64,000 nucleotides of DNA, from contig NC_092576.1 in assembly GCF_037975245.1 (NCBI RefSeq), forward strand, positions 28,321,611-28,385,610. The letters are read 5' to 3'. This stretch comes from Apostichopus japonicus. Taxonomy: Eukaryota; Echinodermata; Holothuroidea; Aspidochirotida; Stichopodidae. Position 1 is the stretch's first letter. The number at the start of each line of letters is the position of its first letter. The notes below the pieces were generated by a model, which was given only the letters and a program-made list of their open reading frames with translations, was not told the DNA's origin and did no database searches. The position numbers and the translations under genes are program-made. Shown here one piece after another: positions 51,231-64,000 of the stretch.

Positions 51231-53760
51231 CACAAAGCTCACTTTACTTCCCACATGAACCACCCCTAACTCCCTCCCTCTTTCTCCAGTTTTTGGTACA
51301 TTACCGCCCTTTTGACAAGCTCTGTACCACCTAACCAAATGAATGAAAATATCGCTCTCTCCCACCGCACCAGTACGCGACGCGGAATTGGGTACACCGC
51401 GCCCGGGTACCACAAGATGGGCGAAACAAAAAGATTAATAACGGTGACTTTCCCCAAGATCGAAAGCCAGCAGGTGTCAAAGTTTTTGAGCCTGCTCTCA
51501 AATACCCTAGCCTTCTCGTTGCAGGTGACATCACAATGTGTATCCGTAGCCGAACCATATACCATTAATTTTGATATTCTGATCCTACCAAGACGCACCG
51601 AATGGTAAGTCTTTGTATCTCCAGCTACCAAGGCGAAAGCCCTTTGTTTTGTTCGGATTCAACTTTGCCCGGTAGCTCTCTCAAAGTTAGATAAATTCTG
51701 CGAGAGGGCACGAAAGGAGCCCAGACTCGAAACAACACACGTGACGTCATCTGCATTTTGAACGCATTTCACTTTGGCACCCCTTAGCACAACGAATGGA
51801 ACAAGTCTTTAGTCCCTTTCCAAGCACCGGAAGAGGACTCTCTTAACAAAACACAAAGTAATGGAGACAGAGGGCACCCCTGGTGCACCTCTATCTACAT
51901 TAAAACGCTCTGAACAAATTCCATTTATGATCACAGAACTGAAACTTTCCTGATAAGAAACACATATCCATTTACAAAAATATGGGTGCAACTGAAACGT
52001 CTCCAATACATTCATTAAAAAACCGCGATCCACCATGTTAAAGTCCTTCTGCCGGTCAAGAAAGACCAATGAAGATGACAGATCACGGTCAATAACAAAG
52101 TCGGTCTATAGCGCTTCAAACACAAGTTCTGCTGGATGCAATGACCCTTCACTGCACAAGTCTGGAGATGACCCACAAGATGCGGCATAGCCAGTGCAAG
52201 GCAGTTGCACAAAGCCTTAGCCAGCAAACATTTAACAAGGTAATCGGACGCTCGTTATGATGATCCAAGGGGTCCTCAGACTTGGGAAGCAAAGTAATTA
52301 TGCCAAACGTTGACTTTGGTTTAACAGTCCGTTCAGGAAGGCGTCTTCGAAGACGGCTCTGATGTCGGGTCCTATTATTGCCCAAAAGGTTCGGTAGAAC
52401 TCCCTCGGAAGCCCGTCCGAACCCAGGGACTTGCTATTCTTTATCTTTGAAAGCGCCTTCCAAAGCTCAACAGTGGTTATTCCGCCCACTAACATATCAT
52501 TGACCTCATGGGGAATAGTTTGTGAGATTCCCCTCAATATATCGGCCCGTTCCGACCAGTCGACATTGCCGCGCATAAACAAATTCGAATAATAATCTTT
52601 ATACACGCGGACAATGCCGTGAGGGTCACTAACCACGGTCCTATCAGTAGTGCGCACAGATGGGACGCATCTGTCACCCGCCGATGAGCTAACAAACTGG
52701 TAAAACCTCAGTTAAGGGGGCTCCTTAGCTTTCAATGCTTAGACACGGGCCCTGACGCACCGTGGTAATTTTCATCGAGATAAGTCTGCAAAGCGATGAC
52801 AGCCAAAGAGTCGTCAAACTTCACCTCCGCGCACAGCTTCGATAATTCTTCTCTCCGCCACCGTGCGCTGGTCACACAATATAGAACCGCGTAGCGTTTA
52901 ATGTGGAAGTTGACACCATCCAAACATTAGGATGTAGAGGCAAAGGCCGGCTTGAAAGTTTGCTATCCATTGTACCTGGTTTCGAAACCTTGGCGGAAAT
53001 TTTCCTCGCCTAGTATCTGACATTTAAGTTTCCATAGGCCCCGCCCGATCGGGAAAATAGAAGCCAGATCAAACCGTGCAACCACAGTGTCATGGTCAGC
53101 GAGCGGACAGCTCAGTGTCACGCAACTCGAACATGTAAGACTAACGGGCGCATATGCTCGATTTATTTTCGACACATCTTCCCCATTTGGCCTCACCCAT
53201 GTTATACCCCGTACTACACGGGTGCATATGCCTCAAGACATCAGCTAAAAGGTGTGTGGAAGTGAATCTGTCCAGTTATGTGATCCCAGCGTCGGGACTA
53301 GCAGACACAGAAGCCCCGGATTCTGCCAAGAACCGAGTCTGAGACACAGTTTAAGTCTCCGACCATGACACATGGTGCACTACCAGGAATGAAGGAAGGC
53401 AGCGTGTCAAAAAAGTCTCGTCTATGAGAAGACCGATTGGGAGCATACACAGTACAAAGGGAGATATTACCCTGTGGATACTTGAAAAGAATGCAAAACA
53501 ATCGGCACTCATGGTCCGTCTCCACCCTAGTGGCACAACCCGCCTGACGAGGTGACAGAAGGATGACAGTGCCTCAGGATGAAGACAAAGCAATCGAAGC
53601 ATGCAGCTCACCACCCCACTCATAAGCCCATAGAGGGACATCTTCCAAAATGTGTGTTTCTTGCAGGCAAACGCAGTCGACCTCCATTGACTTGAAAACA
53701 CACTTTCTGCATTCTCACTCCATAAGGTGGATCTGTTATCCTGCATTATTACTTTGCAAC
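51231..53760 (-). mobile_element. Degenerate LINE with endonuclease and reverse transcriptase remnants
   Basis: Minus-strand non-LTR retrotransposon, L1/Tx1-like in layout. From its 5' side: endonuclease pieces near 53525-53300 (VYAPNRSSHRRDFF, CVMVGDLNCVSD), an IGRGLWKLKCQIL segment near 53050, then RT pieces LGSDGLPREFYRTFW (about 52420), GIITLLPKSEDP..ERPITLLNV (about 52280), VFLDRQKDFNMVD (about 52060) and a tail with LSILGKVTVINLFVSPILWYP (about 51470). Stops and frameshifts break it throughout. It interrupts the homology between units 1 and 3 at 51230. Confidence 0.85.
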
Positions 53761-54270
53761 ATTACTTTACACAGACTAATATGGAAGTATTAAACTAAAT
53801 AAGGGGCGTGGCTATTTCTCAGCATTTCCAGAGACAGCAATGACACCATATAAGTGGAGCGCAAAAATAAAACAAGCAAGAGAAAAATCTGTCATGAGCC
53901 TTTCAGATCCCGGAAATGAAATTTTCCAGAAATTTCAAGTTGCATAAATCACTCCACTTTGTTCCAGTCATTAGAGGCGAAAAACAAAATCAAAGTTGAT
54001 TCTTAAGTCAGGAGTACAGTACTTTCCACTCTGGTAGCCATTATATGTTTCTGTGTGAAAATAACACTTACTCTTTCAAAAAAACGAAATTCCAATTTAA
54101 AGTCAATTTAAAATATAACATGAATGTATGAAGACTTACAAATGATCTGCCTTTTTGCCGTACAACAAACAGCGCCCCCACATTTTTCAAGGCTTCACTG
54201 TTTAAACACACGGCGAAACACTGCGTCAGCATTTTCCCAGGTCAATTAAATTACATATATATATATATTA
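53761..54270. other. No recognisable gene
   Basis: Short AT-rich gap between two LINEs of opposite orientation; ends in a small TA tract (about 54254-54268). Confidence 0.4.
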
Positions 54271-57200
54271 TGGGGAAGTTCAACAATTCTCTTCTCGCTG
54301 GCTCCGATGATACCAATTTAATTACCAAGGATATTTTAGATCTCGCTGACAATTTTAAAAACAAAGACCCTCCTTTTTCGTCTGGACTTTATTAACTATT
54401 CTTGTCGCAAAACCACCATTGTGTAGATAGATAGATAGATAGATGATTTATTCAGCCACATGCATAAAAATACAATGGAAATTGTTCAAACACAAGAGCT
54501 CTAAAACAGACATGAAATTGAAAACGCATAACGATGAAACACATATAAAAAGTGATATTGCATGAGTGATAAATACCGGTAAAAACAAGGCTAAAGAAAG
54601 TACAGTAAAAACAAGGCAAAAGAAAGGAGGCATATGTAGAAGCAGTTGTTAAAGAAAATTTCCTGCCTTGAACAAGCCCATTGGGCCTCCAACTCCTCTG
54701 ATAATTTCATAAAACATTCTTTAACCAGGAATAAACTACACATTTATGATTATAAACTTAGGGGTATTATCATTGGCTCTAGATTAGAGCTATGTGGGTG
54801 GAGAAGGGGGGAAAAAATACCGAGTACTGTTTTGATCTTCAAGAGCGTATTAAATCCTTTAATGTAATTCATAAGCTGAAAACTTATGATTGTTCTTTCA
54901 TCTTTCATGGTCCAGACATTCTCTCCAATTTGCGTCCGTATTATGAATCCCTGTAGTATAGTGAAATGTGTAACCCATCTCTGCTCCTTGACAATCTGCC
55001 TAATGTCAATGTTCTGTCGAATGAAAGTGCTGCCAGTAGTGATGCTAAATTAAGTTCTGACGAGTGTTACTCAGCCTTAAATTCACTTAGTAAAGGTAAG
55101 AGCCCGGCAGCAATGGTTTATCAGTAGACTTTTACATACAAAACAAAAATGGTCAATCATAGCTGATATTGTAACCAATGCCTTGAACTTTGCGTATGAT
55201 ACCTTATTTCTTTCTGAAGCTCGCAGTGTTATTATTAAAAATAGGTTTATTGGAGAGAACATCCGTTGTATGTGAGATTTAGATTAACGTCACTGCCTTT
55301 TGTGTGTATTATTATTATTATTAGATTTTGAAAAGGTCTTTTACCGTCTTGAATGGAACTTTATTTTTGATTGCGTATATTTTTAATTTTTAACAACAGT
55401 TTCATTATATGGAGTCGAAAGTTTTATTCTAACTCCCCAGCCTGTGTTATTAATCATGGCTTTTCTTCGCCATCCTTCAAAATGCCTAGGGGAGTTTGTG
55501 AAGGCTGCCCTCTTAATCTATATATTTTATCATTTGTGTAGTGGCACTTGCTATTAAAATTAGTTCTTCTCGTATATTAAAGGTATTTCTATTTTAGGTA
55601 CTAAGTGTAGACTAATTCAATATGGTGATGACACCTGTATTGTAGTAGAAGATCGTACTTACAACAGCTTATTTATATATAATTATGGGAAATTCAACAT
55701 TTCTCTTCTCGCTGACTCTGATTTTACCAATTCGATTACCAAGCATATTTTAGATCTCGTTGAAAATTTTATAGACAAGACCCTCTTTTTCGTTTGGACT
55801 ATATTGAATATTCTTGTCGCAAAACCACCATTGTGAACAGTGAAAACAAGGCAAAGAAAGGAGGCATATGTGGAAGCAGTAGACTTATTCAATGTGCTGA
55901 TTACATCTATATTGTATTAGATGGTACTGACAACAGCTTAAAGGCCACAGTTGATATTTTGAACATTTAGGGGCTTTCTTCTGGTTTGAGAGTAAATTAT
56001 GACCAGTCTAATATTTTCCCGTTATTTTCCCTTGCTTCTCAGAAACCCCGTGTTTCTTTTTGTGTTGACATTATGTCGTGGTCTTGAGCATCACATTTGA
56101 TAACTGTCATGATAATCTTTTTCGCCTTAATTATTCCCTAAAGTTATCACGTCTAAAATATATTTTAAACCTGTGGTCCGCTCGTGGCCTTACCTCTGTA
56201 GGCAAAATTTAAATCTTCAAATCAGTTTGTCTTCTCGTGCCAGATCCTTACTGATCACCCCGCTCCCTTTATCAACAAGTTAGAAAACTTTTTTTGGCTT
56301 CGCTTGGGGTGGTTAACCTGATCAAGTTAAGCGTAAAACGGTCATTGCTACTAGTCACCCTACTAGTAGTCACCCTACAAACGGTCACCCTACTAGTCTG
56401 GGTGACCTAAGGGCAATCCATATTCATTCTTTTATCCGTAGCTTGAAATGTGTGTGGGTAAGACGATATACTGAACAGGTACATGCAGATGGAAACGTTT
56501 TTCTTGACCTTTTTTTGAACAAATATGGCAAGCATCTTCTTTTTAAATGTAATTATTCTTGTAATGATATTGTTATTCCTAATTCATTTATTAATGATGT
56601 CTGCTCTGTTTGGGCTTATAATAATATTAGACCTGTAGAAAATAATTCACATTCCAAAATTATTTCGAATAACTCCAGTATCAAGGTAAATAATAAGACA
56701 GTGTGTTACAGCTTTATGTATAACAAGGGTGTTATAACCATCAATGATCTGATAGATGACGACTATATACCTTTAAGCTTTGTTAACTTTAAACGTATTT
56801 ATTCTAGAGAAGATTTCCCTTTCACCTTATTTTATGGCCTCATTTCTGCTATCCCCAGGCACTGGAAGAATAACAGGACCCCCACTGTTTCCCATGTTTT
56901 GCATACCACCCCTTTTGACAAGATTCACTGTACTCCTTTCCTCTCCAGGTGTTTTTACAAGAAGTTAGTTAAATCTTTCATTTCTTCTCCCTACTTGTGA
57001 GAATAAATGGACCCGCTCCGGGTTTTTTTATTTAAGTGATGAACAGTGGCAAAATATTTTTTCTTATTCCCTTCCTCTCCTTAAAAGAATCAAAAGTTCA
57101 GTATTTCCAGTTCGTTTTATCTATCGCATCATTCTCACTAATTACCTTCTTCTCCCGTATGCAAATTAAGGATAATGCTCTATGCACATTTTGTAAGAGA

Positions 57201-57350
57201 TGTGTAGAGACTATTGATCATCTCTTCTGGGTTTGTAAGATAACCTCCAGCTTTATTCTGCATATGGAGCAATGCATTTTATGGGAACAGTTTGTCTTTT
57301 TCAAAGTACGATCTCTTTTTTGGTTATAATTTCCCATATAATTTATGAAT
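54271..57350 (+). mobile_element. Degenerate plus-strand LINE, reverse transcriptase to 3' end
   Basis: Different family from the minus-strand LINEs. Recognisable pieces in order: GWRRGEKIPS (about 54796), SALNSLSKGKSP (about 55080), DFEKVFYRLEWNFIF (about 55330), KMPRGVCEGCPLN (about 55480), IQYGDDTCIVVED (about 55620), GLSSGLRVNYDQS (about 55970), then an open 185-codon stretch (56443-57000: LKCVWVRRY, FLFKCN-like, NKGVITINDL) and a C-terminal zinc-knuckle-like ALCTFCKRCVETIDHLFWVC (about 57180). An internal duplication is present: 54275-54645 recurs at 55683-55880. The long frame is LINE tail, not a host gene. Confidence 0.8.
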
Positions 57351-57819
57351 CTTACATCTGAAGTATTATATCTTCAGTAAAATGTTGACCTCGGAGCCTT
57401 TTAGTTTACATCAGTTTCTGGACAAGTTTTAGTTTCTCCTGCAAGTAAAAAAGAACATCGCTAGCGGTGGTAGCACTTAGCAATTTTCTTTCAATGACTA
57501 TGAGAAAGCTTTTTAGAACGGTCCCTTTCTGTTAAATTAATTTGCTCCTTCTCCAATTCCATTGAATTATGTCTATTACATTAAGATCCAGATTATATGT
57601 ATTGTGTTGAAGTAAGAAACAAGACTACTATGTTTGTCACATATGTTTGTGTTATTATGTGACATTGAAAGAAGCAAAAACAGAAAAGAAAAAAGAACTA
57701 TGATTGTTACGCTAAGAGAAATATTATGTTCATTATGTCAAATTAAGAGATATGTGAATATTGATGCATGAAATAAACAAACGAATGATAAACGAGTTGA
57801 GAACTCAAAAAAAAAATGT

Positions 57820-57825
<6 letters not shown>
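57351..57825. other. LINE 3' flank; no gene
   Basis: AT-rich, probably the LINE 3' UTR followed by unique sequence up to the microsatellite. Confidence 0.4.
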
Positions 57826-57885
<60 letters not shown>

Positions 57886-57990
57886 TATATACATATATAT
57901 ATATGTATGTGTATGTGTGTGTATGTATATGTATATATATATATGTATGAAATTTGTTTTTGTAAATTATATATATATGTATATATGTAA

Positions 57991-58040
<50 letters not shown>

Positions 58041-58041
58041 G

Positions 58042-58089
<48 letters not shown>

Positions 58090-58090
58090 A
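57826..58090. repeat. (TA)n/(TG)n microsatellite at left edge of unit 4
   Basis: TA repeats with ATGT interruptions. The string TGTATGAAATTTGTTTTTGT occurs twice (about 57944 and 58084), so part of the tract has been tandemly duplicated. Confidence 0.9.
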
Positions 58091-61000
58091 AATTTGTTTT
58101 TGTAAATTATCCGTTAGTATTCCAACTAATATACTCTTCATAAGTAAGTTTTCATGACCAGTATCCATCCCAGAAAGTCGCATCATGTTAATCATTGTTA
58201 ATATCGCTTGAATATCATCTTAACAATTCTATCGTTTCAATGATTCAATGAAGTTGTGTGTCATCATCATTCAAGGGCATGTAAATGTGAATCTGATCCA
58301 AAAACAGTGAACCGCTGTATTTATTAAGCAAGTTTTCTGAAACTTACTCGGCTACTCAGCTTGCAGTCGGACGCAAAAGAATCGATCGATATTGCTCTTG
58401 GAAAATGGTAAATTTCATGAAAGGAAAATAAAGTATCATGAATTTAATTGTGTTTCACCAATGAAGCGTTAGATAGAGATTAGGCCGAGATAGCGGTGGA
58501 GGAGGGGGGCTGTTTCTTTGCCTGAAACGTTCCCGGTTATTTACATAACATTTACAAAACAAAAACCTCTTTGCTTCTCCACCCCACTTGCCTCTTCCCA
58601 TACTTTGGTAATTCTGGTGCAGCTTCTGAAAAGAAAACATGCTCAAAGAAGACACTGAATCATTATTGATTGATTATGCTTTACTTCTACTGTAGTAGTG
58701 AAACATGGAGTGAGAAAAGAAGAAAACTGTTAGCAAACTGCTTATATAATGCAAGAAAAGACCTTTGTAGGTAAATATGAACATTTTTGGGGACTTGACG
58801 TTTCCATGCTACCAGGATATTCTTTAGAGGCCAAATGAAGCGAAAACAAACTAACAAAACATTCCAATACAAAGATGACACGATTTGTTCAAGTTCATCT
58901 GTCCATCTGTCTCTTAATATGTCCTTAGTTTGTTTTAGTTCATTATTTCCAGCAATATCCGCGACACAAAACAGAGAGTTTAAACTGTATAAAAATGGCT
59001 TAACGGTTTGACTCTCTTGAGGGTTATGGCCATACTTTTACCATTACTACACTACAGATCTTGCTAATATGTTCTTACATCTCTCCCATAGTTCTAACAT
59101 TAATGAGTCTGAGGGAGGGTGCGGTTGAAACATTGGTATACAGGTACATTTTCAATTGGTTTTGTGACAGTATCTTATGATACAATATTCGAATTTTGAC
59201 AGAAATTACATGACTTGAAATGATAACAACATAGATATCGCCAATAAAGCATCAGTATATCACTATGTGTGTATGTCACAAGACTTGCAACTAAACGTAA
59301 AGTAACGTTTTAAGACTAATGTTAAACATTAGCAAGATGAAAGCAAATTTAAGCTACCCAACTGAAAGCCAAAAGGAAAGAAAAGCTAAAAGAAAAGAAA
59401 ACTAATTGATACTTTGGGAGCCTCCTTATAGTATCCGCATCATGACTTTATTGCTGTCTCAAGCACCTCTTGTAGTCTCTCCCTCCGAGCCAGACGCAAA
59501 TCCCTTTCTTGTTCTTGCCGCATCTTGCAAAATCAATTTCACAATTCCCACCATCGCCGTAGCTGCCGAAATTGGCCGATTCCAGTGTACATATTCCTTC
59601 AGTTGAATCACAATAGTCGTATTGCCCGCATATCTGATTACAAGAGAACATCAGTAACTGATTCACGTGTGATTTTATCTCATGACTGCCTGATTATAAC
59701 ATTGAAGTCACACTGTTTACGGACCAGACACATTGCAACAGAAACCCCAAAAGTCAGTCGGCTGAGAAATAAGTTACTGTGGTGTATTTGTGATTTCATT
59801 CCATGATTGCCCGTATATAATGTTTTCTTCGTTCGTGGTGAATTTTAGCCGAGTCGTGTTATATAACACTTCGCAGTATTTAATAATCAATAATCGTTGA
59901 CGTAACCCTACGACAAGGCCTAATGCTTTTGATTACAAACTTACGGAACATTTGTTGCAGTTCTTCTTATACTGACGTTTCAGCCCTTGAGACTGTCGCT
60001 TGGTGATCCGATCAACATTCCTGTAAGATCCGCATGGTTCGAGTGTCAATTGGTCATCCACTACATTGCCTACAAAGATGAGTCAAAAACAGGATTACGT
60101 ATAAGAGTACATCTGACGATAAAATGTACGCACTGATGATAAGGTTAGTAGAGTAGAAAGGAGAGGTACAGCAATATAAAAGGACCTTAAATGGAGCGTC
60201 CAAATTCACGCATATCCAACAATTGTTTGATTTGGGTGAGATTTCTTTTGAACATTTTTCACCTCTACATGCCCGGATATGACACTATCAGGCTTTCCCT
60301 TTATCATCCTGTTGAGGATTTCTTTGGAATGTTCATTATGGTTAGTGTATCTGGAAAGAATCTATATCGTTTTATTTTTCAATTCTTGTCATCCTGCTGG
60401 GAGAATTTTTACCGCATAACCTTTTTATAAACGATTTACTGTACACAATAATTTTAAGTAATATTCTGTCTGCCAAAAATACGCTTATGAACTATTTCCG
60501 ATTGTGTTCACTGTTATTGGCCGGGTTTACATCCCTCTTAACCCCCCCCCCCCCCAAGCTACACCATGGGTTGGCGTCTGCTGGCGATTATTAAGCACAT
60601 AAAGAAGAATATTGGTACTCTGATTGTTCTTTGCGGAATACATCTTCGAGCCCAAGAGTTCAGGGGAACCTTCCTGCCAACACGCTGCAATGTTTCCAGA
60701 GCTAATTGTTGTCTCGTAGCGAGCTCACATTTTAGAGAGGAATATATTTGAAAGCCCCTATAGCTTTAAGGGGCTTGAACTTTTGTTAACCTTGCGTTTT
60801 AGCAACAGGTGACGAAATACATGTTAACCACGTAATCTCAATTGGAAAGAGACTACAGCGTGTGATCTCACAATTTCCAAACGCACATTTTCCTTTTTTT
60901 CTCAAAAAGGTGCGGTATTTCAATACACTATTTAGTGCCACTGCCGGGCGAATATTTTTGGGTTTGTTTTGTATCAGGTACAAATATGGACATTACTGCG

Positions 61001-64000
61001 TTTTTCACGTTCCCGGTTAAATCTAACAATATAATTAAATCTAATAACAATTATTGTAACTACGCCTAAAGTCTAACATCAGGACGAACGGAACCGTGTT
61101 TTTCACTCTTACCCATTATAACATAATTCTGATTGATAGAAAGATAGACGTTACAATCAAGCTTTGCATGGTGAGTGACTATGATCTCGACCGTCGTTCC
61201 TTTGGCAGTCAAACCGTTTCTTTTAAAAACCTTCTCAATATCCACGGTGTAGACAATCTTCTTCATTGCGTCAAAACCCACAGCTGAATGTAAACGAAAC
61301 AAGGTAATAAAAAAAAATATTTACTGTAACATAAAGCTGACCTACCTTGCGAAGTTCACACAAATACAGGTCAATGATTGCCTGGGAATAAAGGGGCAGT
61401 TGGTTGGGGATCAAGGTGGTGGACGTATCGCAAGATTGAACAGTGACATAGATATGTGTTATGCAATTCTTCTTATTTTCAATACCGCTGGTTTGATTTT
61501 TTTCTTCTTCTTCATTACGTTATAAACAACCACTAACAGCCGATATACTTATAACATGAATCTTGTCATCCTTGCTGATCAGTCTGATCTCTAATCTTTT
61601 CATGGCAAATTCAGGAAAAGAAGTGAACGTAGATATTTTGGTTTTCTTAAAGGCAGATAACATACATTTTTGTACTTTTGATAACCTATCACGTGACCAA
61701 CTATCAAAATTTAATACCCGAGGAATTTTTGTTGTTGAAATTTAAGCAAGTTTATACTGCGGATAGTTTTGAAGTAGAAGATTCACGTTAACTCAATCTT
61801 TTCTTTTACTGGCGTAGACCACAATGAATATGCTAGTTTGTATCACCAATCCCTTTTTACCATTGTGGTTAACGGTTTAATATTAAGTTTATAGTTTACG
61901 CTTGGTAAGTTATTACATTATTACTCCAAGCCCAATCTATTATTCTGTTAATTTTAGTACACTGTTTACGTTTAGTACACTCTTGAAAAGAAGCCATTAT
62001 GACTTTGCTATTATTATTAATCTTGCAATCCATGTTCAAGCCCTCGCAGAAATGAAACTTTAAAACTTCATACAAATAATATACATGTCAATTGTTGTCG
62101 CTGAATAATGAGAGTGTTTGAGTGGTGTCACTAATAACAATGATGACGAGAGCATCAAATTTATTACCATTTTGAAACAATTGCTTTCTATGTAACTCGC
62201 GAAACTTACATTTTAGAACAGACAACTCTGGAATCAAACAAGATAGTATACAAATTTTATCAACAGAATTGTGTCAACCGCGAATTGTCTTCCTATGTGA
62301 CCACTCGATGACCTTCTTTGTAACATATTGAAGTTTGTAGACGTGTTCTCTAATAAAACTGATTTTTTTGATAGACCACTTACAACGATTGTAAGATTGT
62401 ATGATGTCATGAATATTTCGCCATATCTCAACTCTACGCAAACGATTTGTCTTTGATACTCACAAGATGAAAAATATGAAAAGTAATCAGCAATGATCCA
62501 TGGTAGGGATTGACTTGGTGGTGGGGATTGACTGAGCTGGTAGTGGTAATGTCGTTCATAGTCTATGAAAGTTTCATCCTTTGCTGTCACTCGGCCTTGT
62601 ATGACTGTGAAAATTTAAAACGTGAAGACTGAGTATTATTTCATGTCTCGACTGAAGTTAAACAAACGGAAAATTACAAGCAAACTGCCTCCACGCCCAA
62701 TAAAACGTTAATATAGGTATCAATTGGCTTGTATCTACTTCGCTAAAGCCTTTTCATCGAGCAAATGTTGAAAATAAAAATGCTTGACAAATAATTACCT
62801 TAGATAACTTTAGAATTTGGATATCAGTTGAACATATTTTCCACCTTTCAACCAGCTGGTTGCGTTGTAGGCTTTAATTAAAGCACCCTCAAATACGTTC
62901 CTACGGAAACGTTTTGGCAATAATGTTGCAGCAGATTTACATTGCCAAATTTGAGTTTCCATACAAACAGATATAAACACTAAGATGAGACCATGACGTG
63001 TTTCCTTTTAAATATAGTAAACACACACTCGGTCTTCTTTACTTATTGCTGAAACATTTTATATTAATGGCAAATTACAAATTAAGTGTGGAAGGTAAAG
63101 ACATTCTCCATGAAGCTTGCGTGCACACGGAATAGTCTATATCATACATCTTTTTTCAGTTTCTTCTAGTAAGGTGGTTCTAGTATGGTGAACTCAATGG
63201 TAAATAATTGAAATAAACAACAGTCAATGCAGCAAGTTCACCCATTTACTCAACTTAAATGAACTACGAGTTATACAAGATGCAAAACAGACTATTTCAT
63301 CTGTTTAAAAACTTTTTTATCTCAAACATATTGACATCACAAAACAGCAAACATCGTTTCTTGAGGTAACAAAATGACAAATGAATGCTTGTAAAATTTC
63401 ATTAGTTAAGTCATCTAAATATCTAAACCATCTCTTAGATTTTGCAAGGTATCTAAGAAATACTCAGGAATATATAAAGTATATATTAATTTTAAACACA
63501 CACCAACTAGTTTTTAAATGATGCTGTATCTCAAATTATGGGCATCAAACTTGATAGACATTCAGATGCATGATTTTTTCATTTTTTATTGATACACCTC
63601 TGTAAAAGAAGACATCAATATCTTAAAGCAGCTTTTTGAGTTTGTTGGCAATTTTCCAAGCCTGTTGAGTATTACTTAAGATAACATTGCGGTTGATCAC
63701 TAAGAAAATCACCTCGATTTTTCCACCAAATGAAAATTCATAGGATAGTTACTATAGAACTTGTATTCAACTTTTATCATTAAACCGTCTAGAAAGCTTT
63801 CATAGTATAAATGAAAACCAATTTAAAGACTAAATGGGAAACTCAAAGTTGTTTTCGTAATTTTGCTTCACATTTTCTTATATGAGAAGTAGCTGTTACG
63901 TTGATGACGTATACTGATATGAGAGTTACAATCAAATGGAATCCAAAATATTGCAATACTTTCAGTGGAGTGTTTTAAGAACTCACAATATGAACTGTTA
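58081..64000 (-). repeat. Tandem segmental duplication, unit 4 (runs off the window)
   Basis: Very similar to unit 1 over exons 2-4 and introns, including intron 1 up to the last base of the window (AAGAACTCACAATATGAAC matches 19087 onward). Continues beyond the right edge. Confidence 0.9.
59448..62604 (-). CDS. TIMP: TIMP/tensilin-like secreted inhibitor, copy 4 (exons 2-5; exon 1 off the right edge)
   Basis: Visible exons in coding order: 62604-62464, 61283-61113, 60069-59945, 59633-59448; GT-AG, same phases, open throughout (206 residues including split codons). By spacing in copy 1, exon 1 should start about 180 bases past the window end. Exon 2 has an 18-nt tandem duplication that turns the loop LSQSLP into LSQSPPPSQSLP. 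Exon 3 (VGFDAMKKIVYTVDIEKVF, LDCNVYLS, YVIMG) differs from copy 1 at six residues. Exon 4 differs at one (LTLEPC). Exon 5 lacks two residues of the Tyr/Ser/Gly insert (ESANFGSYGDG) and ends CLRQQ; the stop is within AATAAA. Closest relative in the window is copy 1. Residue 2 of the mature protein cannot be read here. Confidence 0.88.

Noticed and set aside
56443-57000. 185-codon open frame, the longest uninterrupted plus-strand ORF
   Set aside because: Its motifs and position place it in the C-terminal part of the plus-strand LINE, downstream of recognisable reverse-transcriptase pieces.
62464-64000. TIMP copy 4 as a 5'-truncated pseudogene because exon 1 is absent
   Set aside because: Intron 1 sequence matching copy 1 runs to the last base and exon 1 is expected about 180 bases beyond the window, so the absence is only the window edge.

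Overview
The window looks like animal nuclear DNA, most likely from an echinoderm and probably a sea cucumber. It is AT-rich, has GT-AG introns of roughly 1 to 2 kb, and carries LINE, hAT, Gypsy-like and tRNA-derived repeats and long (TA)n tracts. The gene content is four tandem TIMP-family genes (the family that includes the holothurian collagen-stiffening protein tensilin), a fibrinogen-related lectin gene and an IFIT-like TPR gene. The echinoderm assignment is inferred from gene content; nothing was searched.

Layout. 0.4-2.4 kb (minus): IFIT-like TPR gene with an in-frame stop and a frameshift. 4.3-8.6 kb (plus): three 3' exons of a fibrinogen C-terminal domain gene, broken by a TGA and a frameshift; its second visible intron holds a Gypsy-like LTR remnant and a 1.17-kb hAT-like element with a perfect 8-bp target duplication. 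A second decayed fibrinogen exon lies at 10.35 kb and a fold-back element at 12.0 kb.

From 13 kb to the right edge the window is a tandem segmental duplication. There are four units (about 13.06-22.4, 29.6-37.6, 42.4-51.2 and 58.1->64.0 kb), each with one five-exon TIMP gene on the minus strand. I assembled three complete genes (245, 242 and 231 codons) and exons 2-5 of a fourth, whose first exon falls beyond the right edge. All splice sites are GT-AG, intron phases are 1,1,1,0 in every copy, and no coding exon has a stop or frameshift. Units are separated by (TA)n microsatellites, two degenerate minus-strand LINE copies of one family plus a 3'-end fragment of it, a different plus-strand LINE, and SINE-like repeats.

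The TIMP proteins keep the Cys1-x-Cys3 inhibitory N-terminus after a signal peptide and all 12 family cysteines, plus two extra ones. They differ at mature residue 2 (Ile, Ser, Thr), the residue that enters the metalloproteinase S1' pocket in known TIMPs, and in a greatly extended strand A-B loop whose length changes from copy to copy. Mosaic similarity (copy 1 is closest to copy 4 overall, but to copy 2 around exon 5) suggests gene conversion. The array therefore looks like a diversifying set of secreted metalloproteinase inhibitors or matrix-stiffening factors. It is the most interesting system in the window.
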